Shown here piece by piece: positions 1 through 6,862 of a DNA stretch of 13,159 nucleotides. Under the pieces are notes generated by a model. The model worked only from the letters and a program-made list of their open reading frames with translations, made no database searches and was not told the origin of the DNA. A program made the position numbers and the translations under genes. Source of the stretch: Anaerolineales bacterium UBA2317 (GTDB lineage: Bacteria; Chloroflexota; Anaerolineae; Anaerolineales; Villigracilaceae); assembly GCA_002345215.1 (NCBI GenBank), contig DDVH01000054.1, positions 1 to 13,159 on the forward strand, given 5' to 3'. Position 1 is the first letter of the stretch. Every line of letters begins with the position of its first letter.

Positions 1-29
1 GGGAGATGGATTCATTATCAAAAATTATA

Positions 30-1568
30 TTATGGAACTTGTTTAATAAGACAAAATGTTGCGCCTTGTCTTTCAACTTTAACGATTACTGGTGCATCTC
101 GTAAAAAACGTAAATCTTCATTCGAGCGAGTGTTGACCAAATAATAATCACCCGATTGCATTTGATTTTGTTCCGTGCGAAAATCACGGATAATTACATT
201 TTCATTTGCATAATAATCAGCAATGTACGGTTCACGGCGAACAAACAAATTTATTTCATCATTCATGGTTTCATTTAATTTAAGAACAGATTCACGATAA
301 CAAGTCAGCCAATATTCGGTTTCGTACTGTCTAAATACACCACCAACTCCGCCAATAAAATTATTGTAGTAAGCGTATTGATAGGGGTGAAGTTGAATGA
401 TGGGGATGATTCCGAAAAGAATGATAAATACAACACTTGCAATTCGCACCCATTGATTCTTTAATAACTCAACTAATTTTTCAAATGCAAAACCTGTAAA
501 AATAAAAATAGGTGGCAAGATAAAAAGAAAATGACGATAGCCATCATACATGGATGGTCTGCGAAGCAAAACGTAAGAGAGAGGAATTAAAAACCAGAGG
601 AAAATAATAAATAATGTAATTCGTTTTTGATTATTTGATTTCCAAAGAGAGAGAAACAAACCAAGCAAAAATAAAACCCATACAGGTTCGGTTTGCGTGT
701 AGCCAAATAAGGTTAATATATATCTTCTTGGAACTTCACCTGCTTGATAATCATTGCCCATAAATAAAACATTAAGTTGTGTTGGATTATCTGACATGAA
801 TGCAAACACTTGAATAAATGTTTGTAGGGGATTTATCCACAAGTAGGGCCAGGTGATAAAGGAAATTAATAAGGAAAGAAACCCGTACATTGCAAATAGT
901 TTTATAAAAACAAAAAACTTTATTTGCTTGATTTGGCTCAAAGCATATAAAGCAGTTAACAAAGCGGCTAAAGGTCCAAGCACTCGAATGGAGGTTGCGC
1001 TTCCCATAAAGAGGGAAGCCAGCAAAATTTTCCATAAATTTATTTTTCGATGTGCAACAAAATCATCCACCATTTCAAAACCAAAACACATTGAGCCAAT
1101 GAAGAATACAAGAAATGGAATATCTTTTGGGTTAATAAAACTGTGTCCCCAAAAAACGGGTTGTGAGGCGAAGAGAACTGTCGCAAGAAATGCAGACCAA
1201 GTTTCCACGAAGCGCGAAGCGAAACGATAAAAAAGATATACGCCGAGTTGAAATGTCAAAAAGTTAATCAAATGCCATGAGGAAGCATTATCAAAAAACA
1301 ATTTGAAAAATGAAACGATTGGATAAACAATAATAATGTAAGCAGGTCCGCGATTGGCATGGTCGCTGGCGCTTACGCCGAATGCATTTTGCAAATCAAA
1401 ATTTTCATCAAACCAATTTTGTGGCGAATAAGCATATTGCAGTGCATCGGCATATTCATAAAACAACGGCTCGTCCCACGAGTAACCATAATCTTGAAAT
1501 GTAAATATGCCGATGATTAAATTAATCGTCAGCAAAATGATGATAGGTTGTTTGATAATTTTTTGCAT
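30..1568 (-). CDS. GT-C superfamily membrane glycosyltransferase (PMT/ArnT-like)
   Basis: A 512-residue polytopic membrane protein with about ten hydrophobic segments, beginning with a signal-anchor at residues 8-24. Just after the first membrane segment comes W31-D32-E33, matching the acidic motif that GT-C enzymes place in their first extracytoplasmic loop. A second acidic motif, N147-P148-K149-D150, and a YDGxRHFLFxLPP-like stretch at about 341-353 match glycosyltransferase-39-type proteins. The soluble C-terminal part (about 400-512) should face outside. By family, it would transfer a sugar from a lipid-linked donor to an envelope acceptor; donor and acceptor cannot be read from the sequence. 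It is last in the leftward cluster, behind a GtrA protein and a nucleotide-sugar enzyme, which fits a surface glycan role. No Shine-Dalgarno sequence precedes the ATG, and a GC-rich hairpin ends 12 bases upstream. The stop codon is inside the window, so the gene is complete. Parts are very AT-rich. Confidence 0.8.
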   Translation of the reverse strand: MQKIIKQPIIILLTINLIIGIFTFQDYGYSWDEPLFYEYADALQYAYSPQNWFDENFDLQNAFGVSASDHANRGPAYIIIVYPIVSFFKLFFDNASSWHLINFLTFQLGVYLFYRFASRFVETWSAFLATVLFASQPVFWGHSFINPKDIPFLVFFIGSMCFGFEMVDDFVAHRKINLWKILLASLFMGSATSIRVLGPLAALLTALYALSQIKQIKFFVFIKLFAMYGFLSLLISFITWPYLWINPLQTFIQVFAFMSDNPTQLNVLFMGNDYQAGEVPRRYILTLFGYTQTEPVWVLFLLGLFLSLWKSNNQKRITLFIIFLWFLIPLSYVLLRRPSMYDGYRHFLFILPPIFIFTGFAFEKLVELLKNQWVRIASVVFIILFGIIPIIQLHPYQYAYYNNFIGGVGGVFRQYETEYWLTCYRESVLKLNETMNDEINLFVRREPYIADYYANENVIIRDFRTEQNQMQSGDYYLVNTRSNEDLRFLRDAPVIVKVERQGATFCLIKQVP

Positions 1569-1580
1569 GATGAAAATAAC

Positions 1581-1598
1581 GCCGCCGAAGACGGCGGC
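1581..1598 (-). terminator. GC-rich stem-loop, possible intrinsic terminator after the thioesterase gene
   Basis: A 7-base-pair all-GC stem (GCCGCCG with CGGCGGC) closes a 4-base loop. It lies 12 bases past the thioesterase stop. On the minus strand it is followed by GTTATTTTC, a short, interrupted T-tract. It could therefore be a weak terminator for the genes upstream. It also ends only 12 bases before the ATG of the GT-C gene, so it could equally act on that gene's expression. Confidence 0.45.
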
Positions 1599-1610
1599 TT
1601 GAGCATAATT

Positions 1611-2078
1611 TTACTTTTGCGAAATGCGTCGCTTCTGACGTGCTTCGGCTTGTTTCATTCTTTCAACATCTTCTTCAGTTTCAGCAACGAGTGGCGGCAC
1701 AGATGTTGGCTTGGCATTATCATCTAATGCAACATAAACAAGATAAGCAGTGTTGGTATGTGTACGTTCACTTGTGATTGGATTTTCAGCAATCACTTGC
1801 ACTTCTGCTTCTAACGATGTTCGACCTGTATAAGTGACTTCTGCATTTAATGTTACAAGATGCCCGATTTTGATTGGCTCTCGAAATACCAAGGAATCAA
1901 CAGCTACAGTCACAACACGTTTTTGAGCATGACGCATACAAGCCAATGCCCCTGCTTCATCAACAAGTTTCATAATCCAACCGCCATGAACATTGCCGAG
2001 GTTATTGGCATGTTCGGGTTGCATGAGTTGTGCTAATGTGATGCGTGAAGCCTTTGAGGTTTTTAGGTTGTTTGTCAT
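1611..2078 (-). CDS. Hotdog-fold acyl-CoA thioesterase (YciA/ACOT type)
   Basis: A single hotdog domain of 155 residues, the usual length for the cytosolic YciA/BFIT/ACOT7-like thioesterases that hydrolyse acyl-CoA to free acid and CoA. The diagnostic segment is ANNLGNVHGGWIMKLVDEAG at residues 24-43. N29 and D40 (or E41) occupy the positions expected for the family's catalytic Asn and Asp/Glu, and HGG at 31-33 begins the central helix. A second family segment, VAVDSLVFREPIKIGHLV, lies near 58-75. The C-terminal tail (about 133-155) is charged and probably disordered. The start is 5 bases after the stop of the small beta-flower gene, so it is probably cotranscribed, though no clear Shine-Dalgarno sequence is visible. 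A metabolic or lipid-turnover enzyme in an envelope-polysaccharide cluster is functionally unexplained. Chain-length specificity cannot be told. Confidence 0.88.
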   Translation of the reverse strand: MTNNLKTSKASRITLAQLMQPEHANNLGNVHGGWIMKLVDEAGALACMRHAQKRVVTVAVDSLVFREPIKIGHLVTLNAEVTYTGRTSLEAEVQVIAENPITSERTHTNTAYLVYVALDDNAKPTSVPPLVAETEEDVERMKQAEARQKRRISQK

Positions 2079-2083
2079 TATGT

Positions 2084-2458
2084 TTAATCTAAATCTTGCC
2101 TTGAATCACCTGAATCGGTTGTGTGTAATCGTTCAGGCATATCGAGTAATACATCAATCATCGAATGACTTAATTCAGGCATCATCGGTGCTAGTGGAAT
2201 GTTACTGGGTGTGCGAATTTTTGCTGGCTTGGGAGGAATTTTGAGGCGAGGTTTTAGTGTTGATGTTGCTCGCTTCTTTACAATGCGCGGGTCATTTGTC
2301 AATGTACCGACATATTCTCCAAGCACAGAATAGACTTCGCGTTTTGGTGTGACAAAGCCTATCCATTCGCCAGTGCGATTAAACAAATATGGATACTGCA
2401 AAAATGCTTCTGCATCACCTTTGGTGGTGTAAATAGGGATAATAGGATTATTGCTCAT
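2084..2458 (-). CDS. Small 4-fold beta-flower-like domain protein
   Basis: A 124-residue protein without signal peptide or membrane segment. Residues about 5-62 (IPIYTTKGDAEAFLQYPYLFNR, then TGEWIGFV, EVYSVLGEYVGTL, DPRIV) are a run of short beta hairpins. They resemble the small domain known as the 4-fold beta flower, which carries the same ordered elements: Y-T-x-G-D, a middle F-N-x-x-G-E-W-I-G, then V-Y-x-x-x-G-x-Y-V-G. Residues 63-90 are rich in Lys and Pro (PPKPAK) and likely unstructured; the remainder has no recognisable signature. Its function is unknown. The start overlaps the stop of the GtrA-family gene by ATGA, and the thioesterase begins 5 bases after its stop, so the three genes are almost certainly cotranscribed. 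The domain name rests on remembered pattern similarity, not on a search. Confidence 0.7.
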   Translation of the reverse strand: MSNNPIIPIYTTKGDAEAFLQYPYLFNRTGEWIGFVTPKREVYSVLGEYVGTLTNDPRIVKKRATSTLKPRLKIPPKPAKIRTPSNIPLAPMMPELSHSMIDVLLDMPERLHTTDSGDSRQDLD

Positions 2459-2925
2459 GGTCTTACCTGTTCATCATCGATATCATTATACGTCCAATAA
2501 CGGTTTATAAAATAATTCCAAAGCATTACAACGCCAACAGCAATGGCGAGTGTGAGATTACGAGCATAGAATTCAGCAGTGATGTATGTGGTATGAAATG
2601 TATTTTCCACAAACCTCAACACAGGTGGTTCAAGATAATGTAAGGTTGGGATGCGAAGGGCTACCCCTGCGGCATTGACGAGGAAAAACATAACAAGTTG
2701 ATTGAAGAGCGGACGCGAGCGTGATTCGGGGTATGTCCAAAAACGATTCCATGTGAAATTGTTAATAACCGCCACGATGAAAGAAATCGTGCCTGCATAG
2801 ACCAAGGGCATACTTGCCCAATGTGAAAGCACATTCATCACAATAAAATCAATAATTGCGCCCAAAGCACCGACAAGTGCAAACTTGACAAACCGCTTTT
2901 GCTCTTTTCTTTTTGATAAAATCAT
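2455..2925 (-). CDS. GtrA-family membrane protein
   Basis: A 156-residue protein with four predicted membrane helices (roughly 13-31, 41-57, 76-94 and 122-140) and a basic N-terminus (SKRKEQKR). The FVKFALVGALGAIIDF start and the paired motifs NNFTWNRFWTY (55-65) and NYFINRYWTY (137-146) are typical of GtrA/DPMS-like proteins. The founding members are thought to help move or present undecaprenyl-phosphate-linked sugars across the membrane for glycosylation of surface polymers; many homologues are untested. It overlaps the epimerase upstream and the beta-flower gene downstream by ATGA at both ends, so it is translationally coupled to both. Together with a nucleotide-sugar enzyme and a GT-C transferase, it suggests a lipid-linked sugar route in the envelope. 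Confidence 0.88.
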   Translation of the reverse strand: MILSKRKEQKRFVKFALVGALGAIIDFIVMNVLSHWASMPLVYAGTISFIVAVINNFTWNRFWTYPESRSRPLFNQLVMFFLVNAAGVALRIPTLHYLEPPVLRFVENTFHTTYITAEFYARNLTLAIAVGVVMLWNYFINRYWTYNDIDDEQVRP

Positions 2926-3881
2926 GCCAGCCCTAGTTTTTGTTTGAAAAATGGAATGGTATTGCGAATGCCTTCTTCTAAATCTACTTTTGGCTCCCAG
3001 TTTAAGATTTGTTTTGCACGTGTAATATTGGGCTGACGACGTTGTGGGTCGCGGGCACTTCTTGCATTTTCTTTATATACAATACCCGCTTTATTGCCTG
3101 TAATTTTGTTGATTGCTTCAGCAAATTGCAAAATAGACATTTCAACAGGATTGCCAATGTTAACTGGTTTATGCTCTTCTGAATACAACAACTTGACAAT
3201 CCCATCTACTAAATCATCAACATAGCAAAATGAACGGGTTTGGCTTCCATTTCCGTAAACGGTTAATGGTTCGCCGAGTAAGGCTTGCTTTAATAAGTTT
3301 GGTAAAGCACGTCCATCTTCCATATCCATGCGTGGACCATACGTATTGAAAATGCGAACAATGCTAGTATTTACTTTGTGAAAACGATGATATGCCATCG
3401 TCAGCGATTCTGCAAAACGTTTGGCTTCATCATACACGGCGCGCTCACCAACAGGGTCAACATTGCCGGGGTAGGTCTCTGCTTGCGGATGAACTTCCGG
3501 GTCACCATAAATTTCACTGGTTGATGCAAGTAAAAAGCGAGAGTTATGAATTCGAGCAACCCCTAAACAATTATGTGTGCCTAATGCCCCGGCTTTCATC
3601 GTTTGAATCGGTAAATTAAAATAGCCAGATTTCGATTGTGGATTTGGGCTAGCTGGTGAGGCAAAGTGAAGGATGGCATCTACTTTACCTGTTACAAAAA
3701 TGTAATTTGAAATATCGCGCTTGTAAAAAGAAAAGTTCTCATTCCCAGCCAGATGAGCAATGTTATCCGGGTTGCCGGTGATGAAATTATCCATTCCAAT
3801 AATTTCGTGGCCATCAGCAAGTAAACGGTCACATAAATGTGATCCAAGAAAACCTGCCGCACCTGTAATTAAAACTCTCAT
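2922..3881 (-). CDS. NAD-dependent epimerase/decarboxylase, UDP-glucuronate decarboxylase (UXS) type
   Basis: A 319-residue extended short-chain dehydrogenase/reductase. The Rossmann motif G7-A-A-G10-F-L-G13 and acidic D31 indicate NAD(H) binding. T121/S122/E123 and Y150-x-x-x-K154 give the active site. Segments STSEIYGDPEVHPQ (120-133), GNVDPVGERAVYDEAKR (139-155), NTYGPRMDMEDGR (179-191) and RDPQRRQPN (277-285) are those of UDP-glucuronate decarboxylases, which make UDP-xylose with loss of CO2. The usual CPASP is SPASP here. UDP-xylose synthase is the best call; another sugar-nucleotide epimerase/dehydratase cannot be excluded. The protein is cytosolic. A GAGG-containing Shine-Dalgarno (AGAGGAC on the minus strand) stands about 10 bases before the ATG. 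It heads the tightly coupled block with GtrA and probably supplies the activated sugar used by the envelope genes downstream. Confidence 0.85.
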   Translation of the reverse strand: MRVLITGAAGFLGSHLCDRLLADGHEIIGMDNFITGNPDNIAHLAGNENFSFYKRDISNYIFVTGKVDAILHFASPASPNPQSKSGYFNLPIQTMKAGALGTHNCLGVARIHNSRFLLASTSEIYGDPEVHPQAETYPGNVDPVGERAVYDEAKRFAESLTMAYHRFHKVNTSIVRIFNTYGPRMDMEDGRALPNLLKQALLGEPLTVYGNGSQTRSFCYVDDLVDGIVKLLYSEEHKPVNIGNPVEMSILQFAEAINKITGNKAGIVYKENARSARDPQRRQPNITRAKQILNWEPKVDLEEGIRNTIPFFKQKLGLA

Positions 3882-3920
3882 ATTTATCTGTCCTCTATAA
3901 TTTTTTATTTAAGCAATCAA

Positions 3921-3947
3921 ATCATATACGAACTTGTTGCCGTTCAA
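3921..3947 (-). promoter_or_regulatory. Weak candidate promoter for the epimerase-GtrA block
   Basis: In the 71 bases between the lipoprotein stop and the epimerase start, the minus strand reads TTGAAC, 15 bases, TATGAT. The -35 matches 4 of 6 and the -10 5 of 6 consensus positions, but the spacer is short. It would allow the epimerase block to be expressed separately from the upstream lipoprotein genes. Confidence 0.3.
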
Positions 3948-3952
3948 CATTG

Positions 3953-5542
3953 TTATTTCCAATCAATTTCTGTAATTAAACCATCACCTGTTACTTGGTA
4001 ACCATTACCACTGCCACTATCAATTAACCATAAATTTCCTTGATACATCACCGCAATAAAATAACCTGCCTGACCTGTCAACGGTGCAGGCGCCCAAGCC
4101 GGCACTTGAGGTTCAATCCCATTTGTATCTGTAGGTGGAAATAATAATCTACTATTTGAACCATCTCTATCCATTACCATCAAACGATACCGACTCGAAT
4201 CACTTTGTTCAACAAACACAGATTGTAAATATGCAATTTGAAATGATTTTTCTTGACCATTTGATTGAATCGGCGAAACAGATGGATATGCAAACATTCC
4301 TGTAGAATTGACAATGGTCACATTCGATTCATTACTAAACGAGACAGCTGAGAGGTCAAAGTATGGTGACTCTTCGCTTGTAATCGGTGCCGGTGCCGAC
4401 GCATGATTCACAAAATATAAACTATTTCCATCTGCACCCCAAACCAAAGGCGGAATCCATGCCCAATCACTGCGTGTGTTGAGCGGTGTAATATCAAGTA
4501 AAGGTTTAAGGTAACCACCATCTTGGTCAACCAAACCGATACCATCTGGTCTGGTGTATGCCAAACGACCATCTGGGGCATAAGCAAAAGACATGCCCCA
4601 CCAGCCATATACACCACCACTATTTGAAGACAACAATCGACGTGGTGAGGCAGTGTTGGTAATGCTCACTCGATATAAATCATTATTGGCTTGCCAACCG
4701 GGCGCTGTGCTTCTTGGTTCCACTGTTGAATAAGCCACTGAATTTGTGCCGGGAATCCAAGAGGCGAAATGAACTACATTTCTTGCACTCAATGAAAAAG
4801 GTTTCGGGTCTAGGTTCCTCGTTCGTACTGCCCACAACGTATTAATTTCTTCATCAGCAGGTTTGGTTGATTTACGTGTAAAAACTAAATACTCGCCATT
4901 CGGTGACAAAGTAAATATTCTTCCGTCCAAATCACCAGTACTAACAATAACTCTGCGATTTGCGGTTGAACCTTCCATAATCCAAGCATTGCCACCAGCT
5001 AGATATGCAATGGTGCCGGGAATATTTAATGGAGCAAACGATGCTTGCGCACCGACCATAACAATTTCTGGTAATGCTTCAGTAATAACAACTGTTTTGA
5101 CAGTTGTTTTGCTAACCTCAACTCCATTTTCTAAAATTCTGCGAGTTGTTACTTCTTCTAAACCATTAACTCCCGCTTGCACTAAACGTGTCTCGCCTTC
5201 GGGTAATGTTTCGTTTCTGACAATTTGTCTTTCAAATGGAAGGACAACTTGCTCGGTATCAAACACTTCTTCGACTCGCGTTAAGATGATTAAATCACCT
5301 GCGTTGATGACTGTATAAAGAGGTGGTTCGCTTCTATCTAAGGTGCTAACTGTTATGCCCGCGGATGCTAAGGCTTGTGCGACAGTGCTCCCGGCAGGGA
5401 CATCTACTGCGTAGGTTTGACCATCTACTTGAATGTTGATAGTTACATCTTCACCGATTTGTGGTGAACGACAAGAAATTATCACCATAGTACAAAGTAT
5501 CAAAACGGCAAACAAGTATCCACGAAGTTTGAGGCGAGGCAT
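3953..5542 (-). CDS. Predicted lipoprotein with DUF348 (ubiquitin-like), G5 and TolB-like beta-propeller domains
   Basis: A 529-residue exported protein. Basic residues, a hydrophobic stretch (9-22) and the lipobox I21-I22-S23-C24 predict lipidation at C24. Residues about 33-90 (VTINIQVDGQTYAVDVPAGSTVAQALASAGI...) are a DUF348 ubiquitin-like domain. Residues about 93-166 (LPFERQIVRNETLPEGETRLVQAGVNG... up to IVMVGAQ) fit a G5 domain, which in other proteins binds cell-wall sugars. This DUF348-G5 order is that of YabE and Rpf-type wall proteins, but in place of their catalytic tail there are about 350 residues of beta-propeller-like repeats. Recognisable blades include LSPNGEYLVFTR (212-223), YAPDGRLAYTR (321-331) and WGADGNSLYFV (368-378), in the TolB/PD40 style. 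No catalytic domain is visible. A binding or scaffold role at the outer surface of the membrane or wall is inference. It follows the small lipoprotein gene by 22 bases. Confidence 0.82.
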   Translation of the reverse strand: MPRLKLRGYLFAVLILCTMVIISCRSPQIGEDVTINIQVDGQTYAVDVPAGSTVAQALASAGITVSTLDRSEPPLYTVINAGDLIILTRVEEVFDTEQVVLPFERQIVRNETLPEGETRLVQAGVNGLEEVTTRRILENGVEVSKTTVKTVVITEALPEIVMVGAQASFAPLNIPGTIAYLAGGNAWIMEGSTANRRVIVSTGDLDGRIFTLSPNGEYLVFTRKSTKPADEEINTLWAVRTRNLDPKPFSLSARNVVHFASWIPGTNSVAYSTVEPRSTAPGWQANNDLYRVSITNTASPRRLLSSNSGGVYGWWGMSFAYAPDGRLAYTRPDGIGLVDQDGGYLKPLLDITPLNTRSDWAWIPPLVWGADGNSLYFVNHASAPAPITSEESPYFDLSAVSFSNESNVTIVNSTGMFAYPSVSPIQSNGQEKSFQIAYLQSVFVEQSDSSRYRLMVMDRDGSNSRLLFPPTDTNGIEPQVPAWAPAPLTGQAGYFIAVMYQGNLWLIDSGSGNGYQVTGDGLITEIDWK

Positions 5543-5564
5543 GTCGGGTATAATCCCAATCCGA

Positions 5565-6137
5565 TTATTTGATTCGTCCTGTGAGAGTCATCGTGCCATC
5601 TGCAATGGTGATTGTTTCTAAACGAAAGCCGACAGCCACGGGACCGAATGAACCTGTGAAGGCTTCATCAATGAGGGCACTTAATGCTTGGTTGATTCCT
5701 TCGGGTGCAGGGAATGGACCAAAATCGGCAGAGGCGATTTCGATTTTTGGTGCGCCAGTAACAGGGTCAATGGTGATGTTCATGGTGATGAGTATGTTGG
5801 CTGTAAACCAACCGCGTGTGATTTTGCCATACATAAACATTTGACCGTTGCGTAATAAAACTTGCGGTTCAGTAAATGGTGGGTTGGCTTGTGATGCAAG
5901 CCGTTGCGCCATAAAAGATGTCAGTTGTGCTTCGGTGAGTTGTACAGTGATGACGCCTGTTTCTGCACCAGATAGTAATGCTTGTTCGATGATGCTTTGC
6001 ATGTTGAGTGCTTCATCAGGTGAAACTGGAACAGTTTGTTCTGGGTAGTCAGGTCCGCCAACGAACATGGAGCAAGCCAGTGAAGCAATTACGAGTGATG
6101 TGATAAAAATAGTAAATGTTAAATTTTGTTTTTTCAT
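5565..6137 (-). CDS. Small predicted lipoprotein, function unknown
   Basis: A 190-residue protein starting MKKQNLTFTIFITS, a clear signal peptide with LAC22 as the likely lipidation site. The lipobox is only near-canonical because residue -3 is Ser. An upstream in-frame TTG at 6149 would add four residues; the ATG at 6137 is preferred because it puts the Lys pair at the N-terminus. The mature part has no motif I can name. It begins with a Pro/Glu-rich linker (VPVSPDEALNMQS), continues with ITVQLTEAQLTSFMAQRLAS, and then shows alternating beta-strand patterns (FTANILITMNITIDPVTGAPKIEIASADFGPFPAPEG). This suggests a beta-sheet lipid- or ligand-binding fold like those of other small exported proteins with a 'TEAQLTS' element. 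The gene is first in the leftward cluster, 22 bases before the DUF348-G5 lipoprotein, and is divergent from scpB. Confidence 0.75.
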   Translation of the reverse strand: MKKQNLTFTIFITSLVIASLACSMFVGGPDYPEQTVPVSPDEALNMQSIIEQALLSGAETGVITVQLTEAQLTSFMAQRLASQANPPFTEPQVLLRNGQMFMYGKITRGWFTANILITMNITIDPVTGAPKIEIASADFGPFPAPEGINQALSALIDEAFTGSFGPVAVGFRLETITIADGTMTLTGRIK

Positions 6138-6172
6138 TTTGTAAACCAACTTTTTAAATTTTTTGCGGAGTA

Positions 6173-6199
6173 ATTATAGCATGAGCAATTCTGAAACAA
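6173..6199 (-). promoter_or_regulatory. Candidate promoter for the leftward lipoprotein/envelope cluster
   Basis: On the minus strand a perfect TATAAT (6173-6178) lies 15 bases downstream of TTGTTT (6194-6199), inside the start of scpB. The predicted transcript would begin near 6166, giving a leader of about 30 bases before the ATG at 6137. The -35 is weak and the spacer short, but the exact -10 sits in the right place. Confidence 0.45.
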
Positions 6200-6750
6200 T
6201 TTTAGAAACTGATTTGAGTCTTTCGGCAAAAATTGAAGCGATGTTGTTTGTTTCGGCTGAGCCTGTGGCGATTCAACAACTCGCACAAGCATTAGATGTG
6301 ACTGCATCTGTTGTGGAACGTGGACTTAAAGAACTTGACGATTCATTACGGACGCGCGGCTTGCGTCTGCAACGAAATGCTGGGCGTGTGCAATTGACTA
6401 CTGCGGCTGAGTTGGCTGGTTTGGTGGAAACCTTTTTGGGTCTTGAAGCAGTGACTCACTTAAGCAGAGCGGCATTAGAAACTTTAGCTATTATTGCCTA
6501 TCAACAACCTGTCACACGTCCGCAAGTGGATTCGATTCGGGGGGTCAATAGTGATGCGATGATGAAAAGTTTGTTGAGCAAAGGTCTTGTTCAAGAATCT
6601 GGCAGAGCCGAAGGACCAGGTAGACCTATCCTTTACTCTACCACGCCAGAATTTTTACAACATTTCGGTTTGAATTCAATTATGGAATTGCCTCCGTTGG
6701 CAGTGCCTGTTGAGTCGGAACCACAAGCGACGGAATTGTTGAAGGGGTAG
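6181..6750 (+). CDS. scpB: Segregation and condensation protein ScpB
   Basis: A 189-residue protein of two winged-helix domains, the expected ScpB length. ScpB dimers bind the kleisin ScpA and, with SMC, form the bacterial condensin that organises and segregates chromosomes. Signature segments are KIEAMLFVSAEPVAIQQLAQAL near the N-terminus, and in the second wing domain RAALETLAIIAYQQPVTRPQVDSIRGVNSDAMMKSLLSKGLVQESGRAEGPGRPILYSTT, which is nearly family consensus. The start is fixed by a GGAG Shine-Dalgarno at 6167-6170, 10 bases before the ATG; an in-frame TTG at 6163 lies upstream of this site and is rejected. The gene usually found just before it, scpA, is absent here: the divergent neighbour is a lipoprotein gene. 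rluB follows on the same strand after 112 bases, a common pairing. Confidence 0.95.
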   Translation: MSNSETILETDLSLSAKIEAMLFVSAEPVAIQQLAQALDVTASVVERGLKELDDSLRTRGLRLQRNAGRVQLTTAAELAGLVETFLGLEAVTHLSRAALETLAIIAYQQPVTRPQVDSIRGVNSDAMMKSLLSKGLVQESGRAEGPGRPILYSTTPEFLQHFGLNSIMELPPLAVPVESEPQATELLKG

Positions 6751-6752
6751 TT

Positions 6753-6850
6753 AGTAAATGGTAAATAGTAAATGGTGAATAGTGAATAGTGAATAGTGAG
6801 TAGAGAGTGGGGAGTGGAAAGTGGATTGATGAAAGAAGAAAGAGGAAAGA
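6753..6850 (+). repeat. Degenerate 7-base tandem array between scpB and rluB
   Basis: Fourteen consecutive heptamers keep exact register: AGTAAAT, GGTAAAT, AGTAAAT, GGTGAAT, AGTGAAT (twice), AGTGAGT, AGAGAGT, GGGGAGT, GGAAAGT, GGATTGA, TGAAAGA, AGAAAGA and GGAAAGA. Units drift gradually from AGTGAAT-like to AGAAAGA-like, so adjacent copies are the most similar. The array is purine-rich on the plus strand. It starts 2 bases after the scpB stop and ends just before the rluB ribosome-binding site (AAGG at 6851-6854). Confidence 0.9.
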
Positions 6851-6862
6851 AAGGTTGATTGA

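Noticed and set aside
4863..5318. 151-codon plus-strand frame inside the DUF348-G5 lipoprotein gene
   Set aside because: Antisense to a well-supported gene, with no motif and no ribosome-binding site.
5549..5554. Perfect TATAAT on the plus strand between the two lipoprotein genes
   Set aside because: It faces no plus-strand gene and no -35 or transcript target is evident; likely chance in AT-rich DNA.
6753..6850. CRISPR-like array
   Set aside because: The units are contiguous 7-mers with no spacers and no adjacent cas genes.
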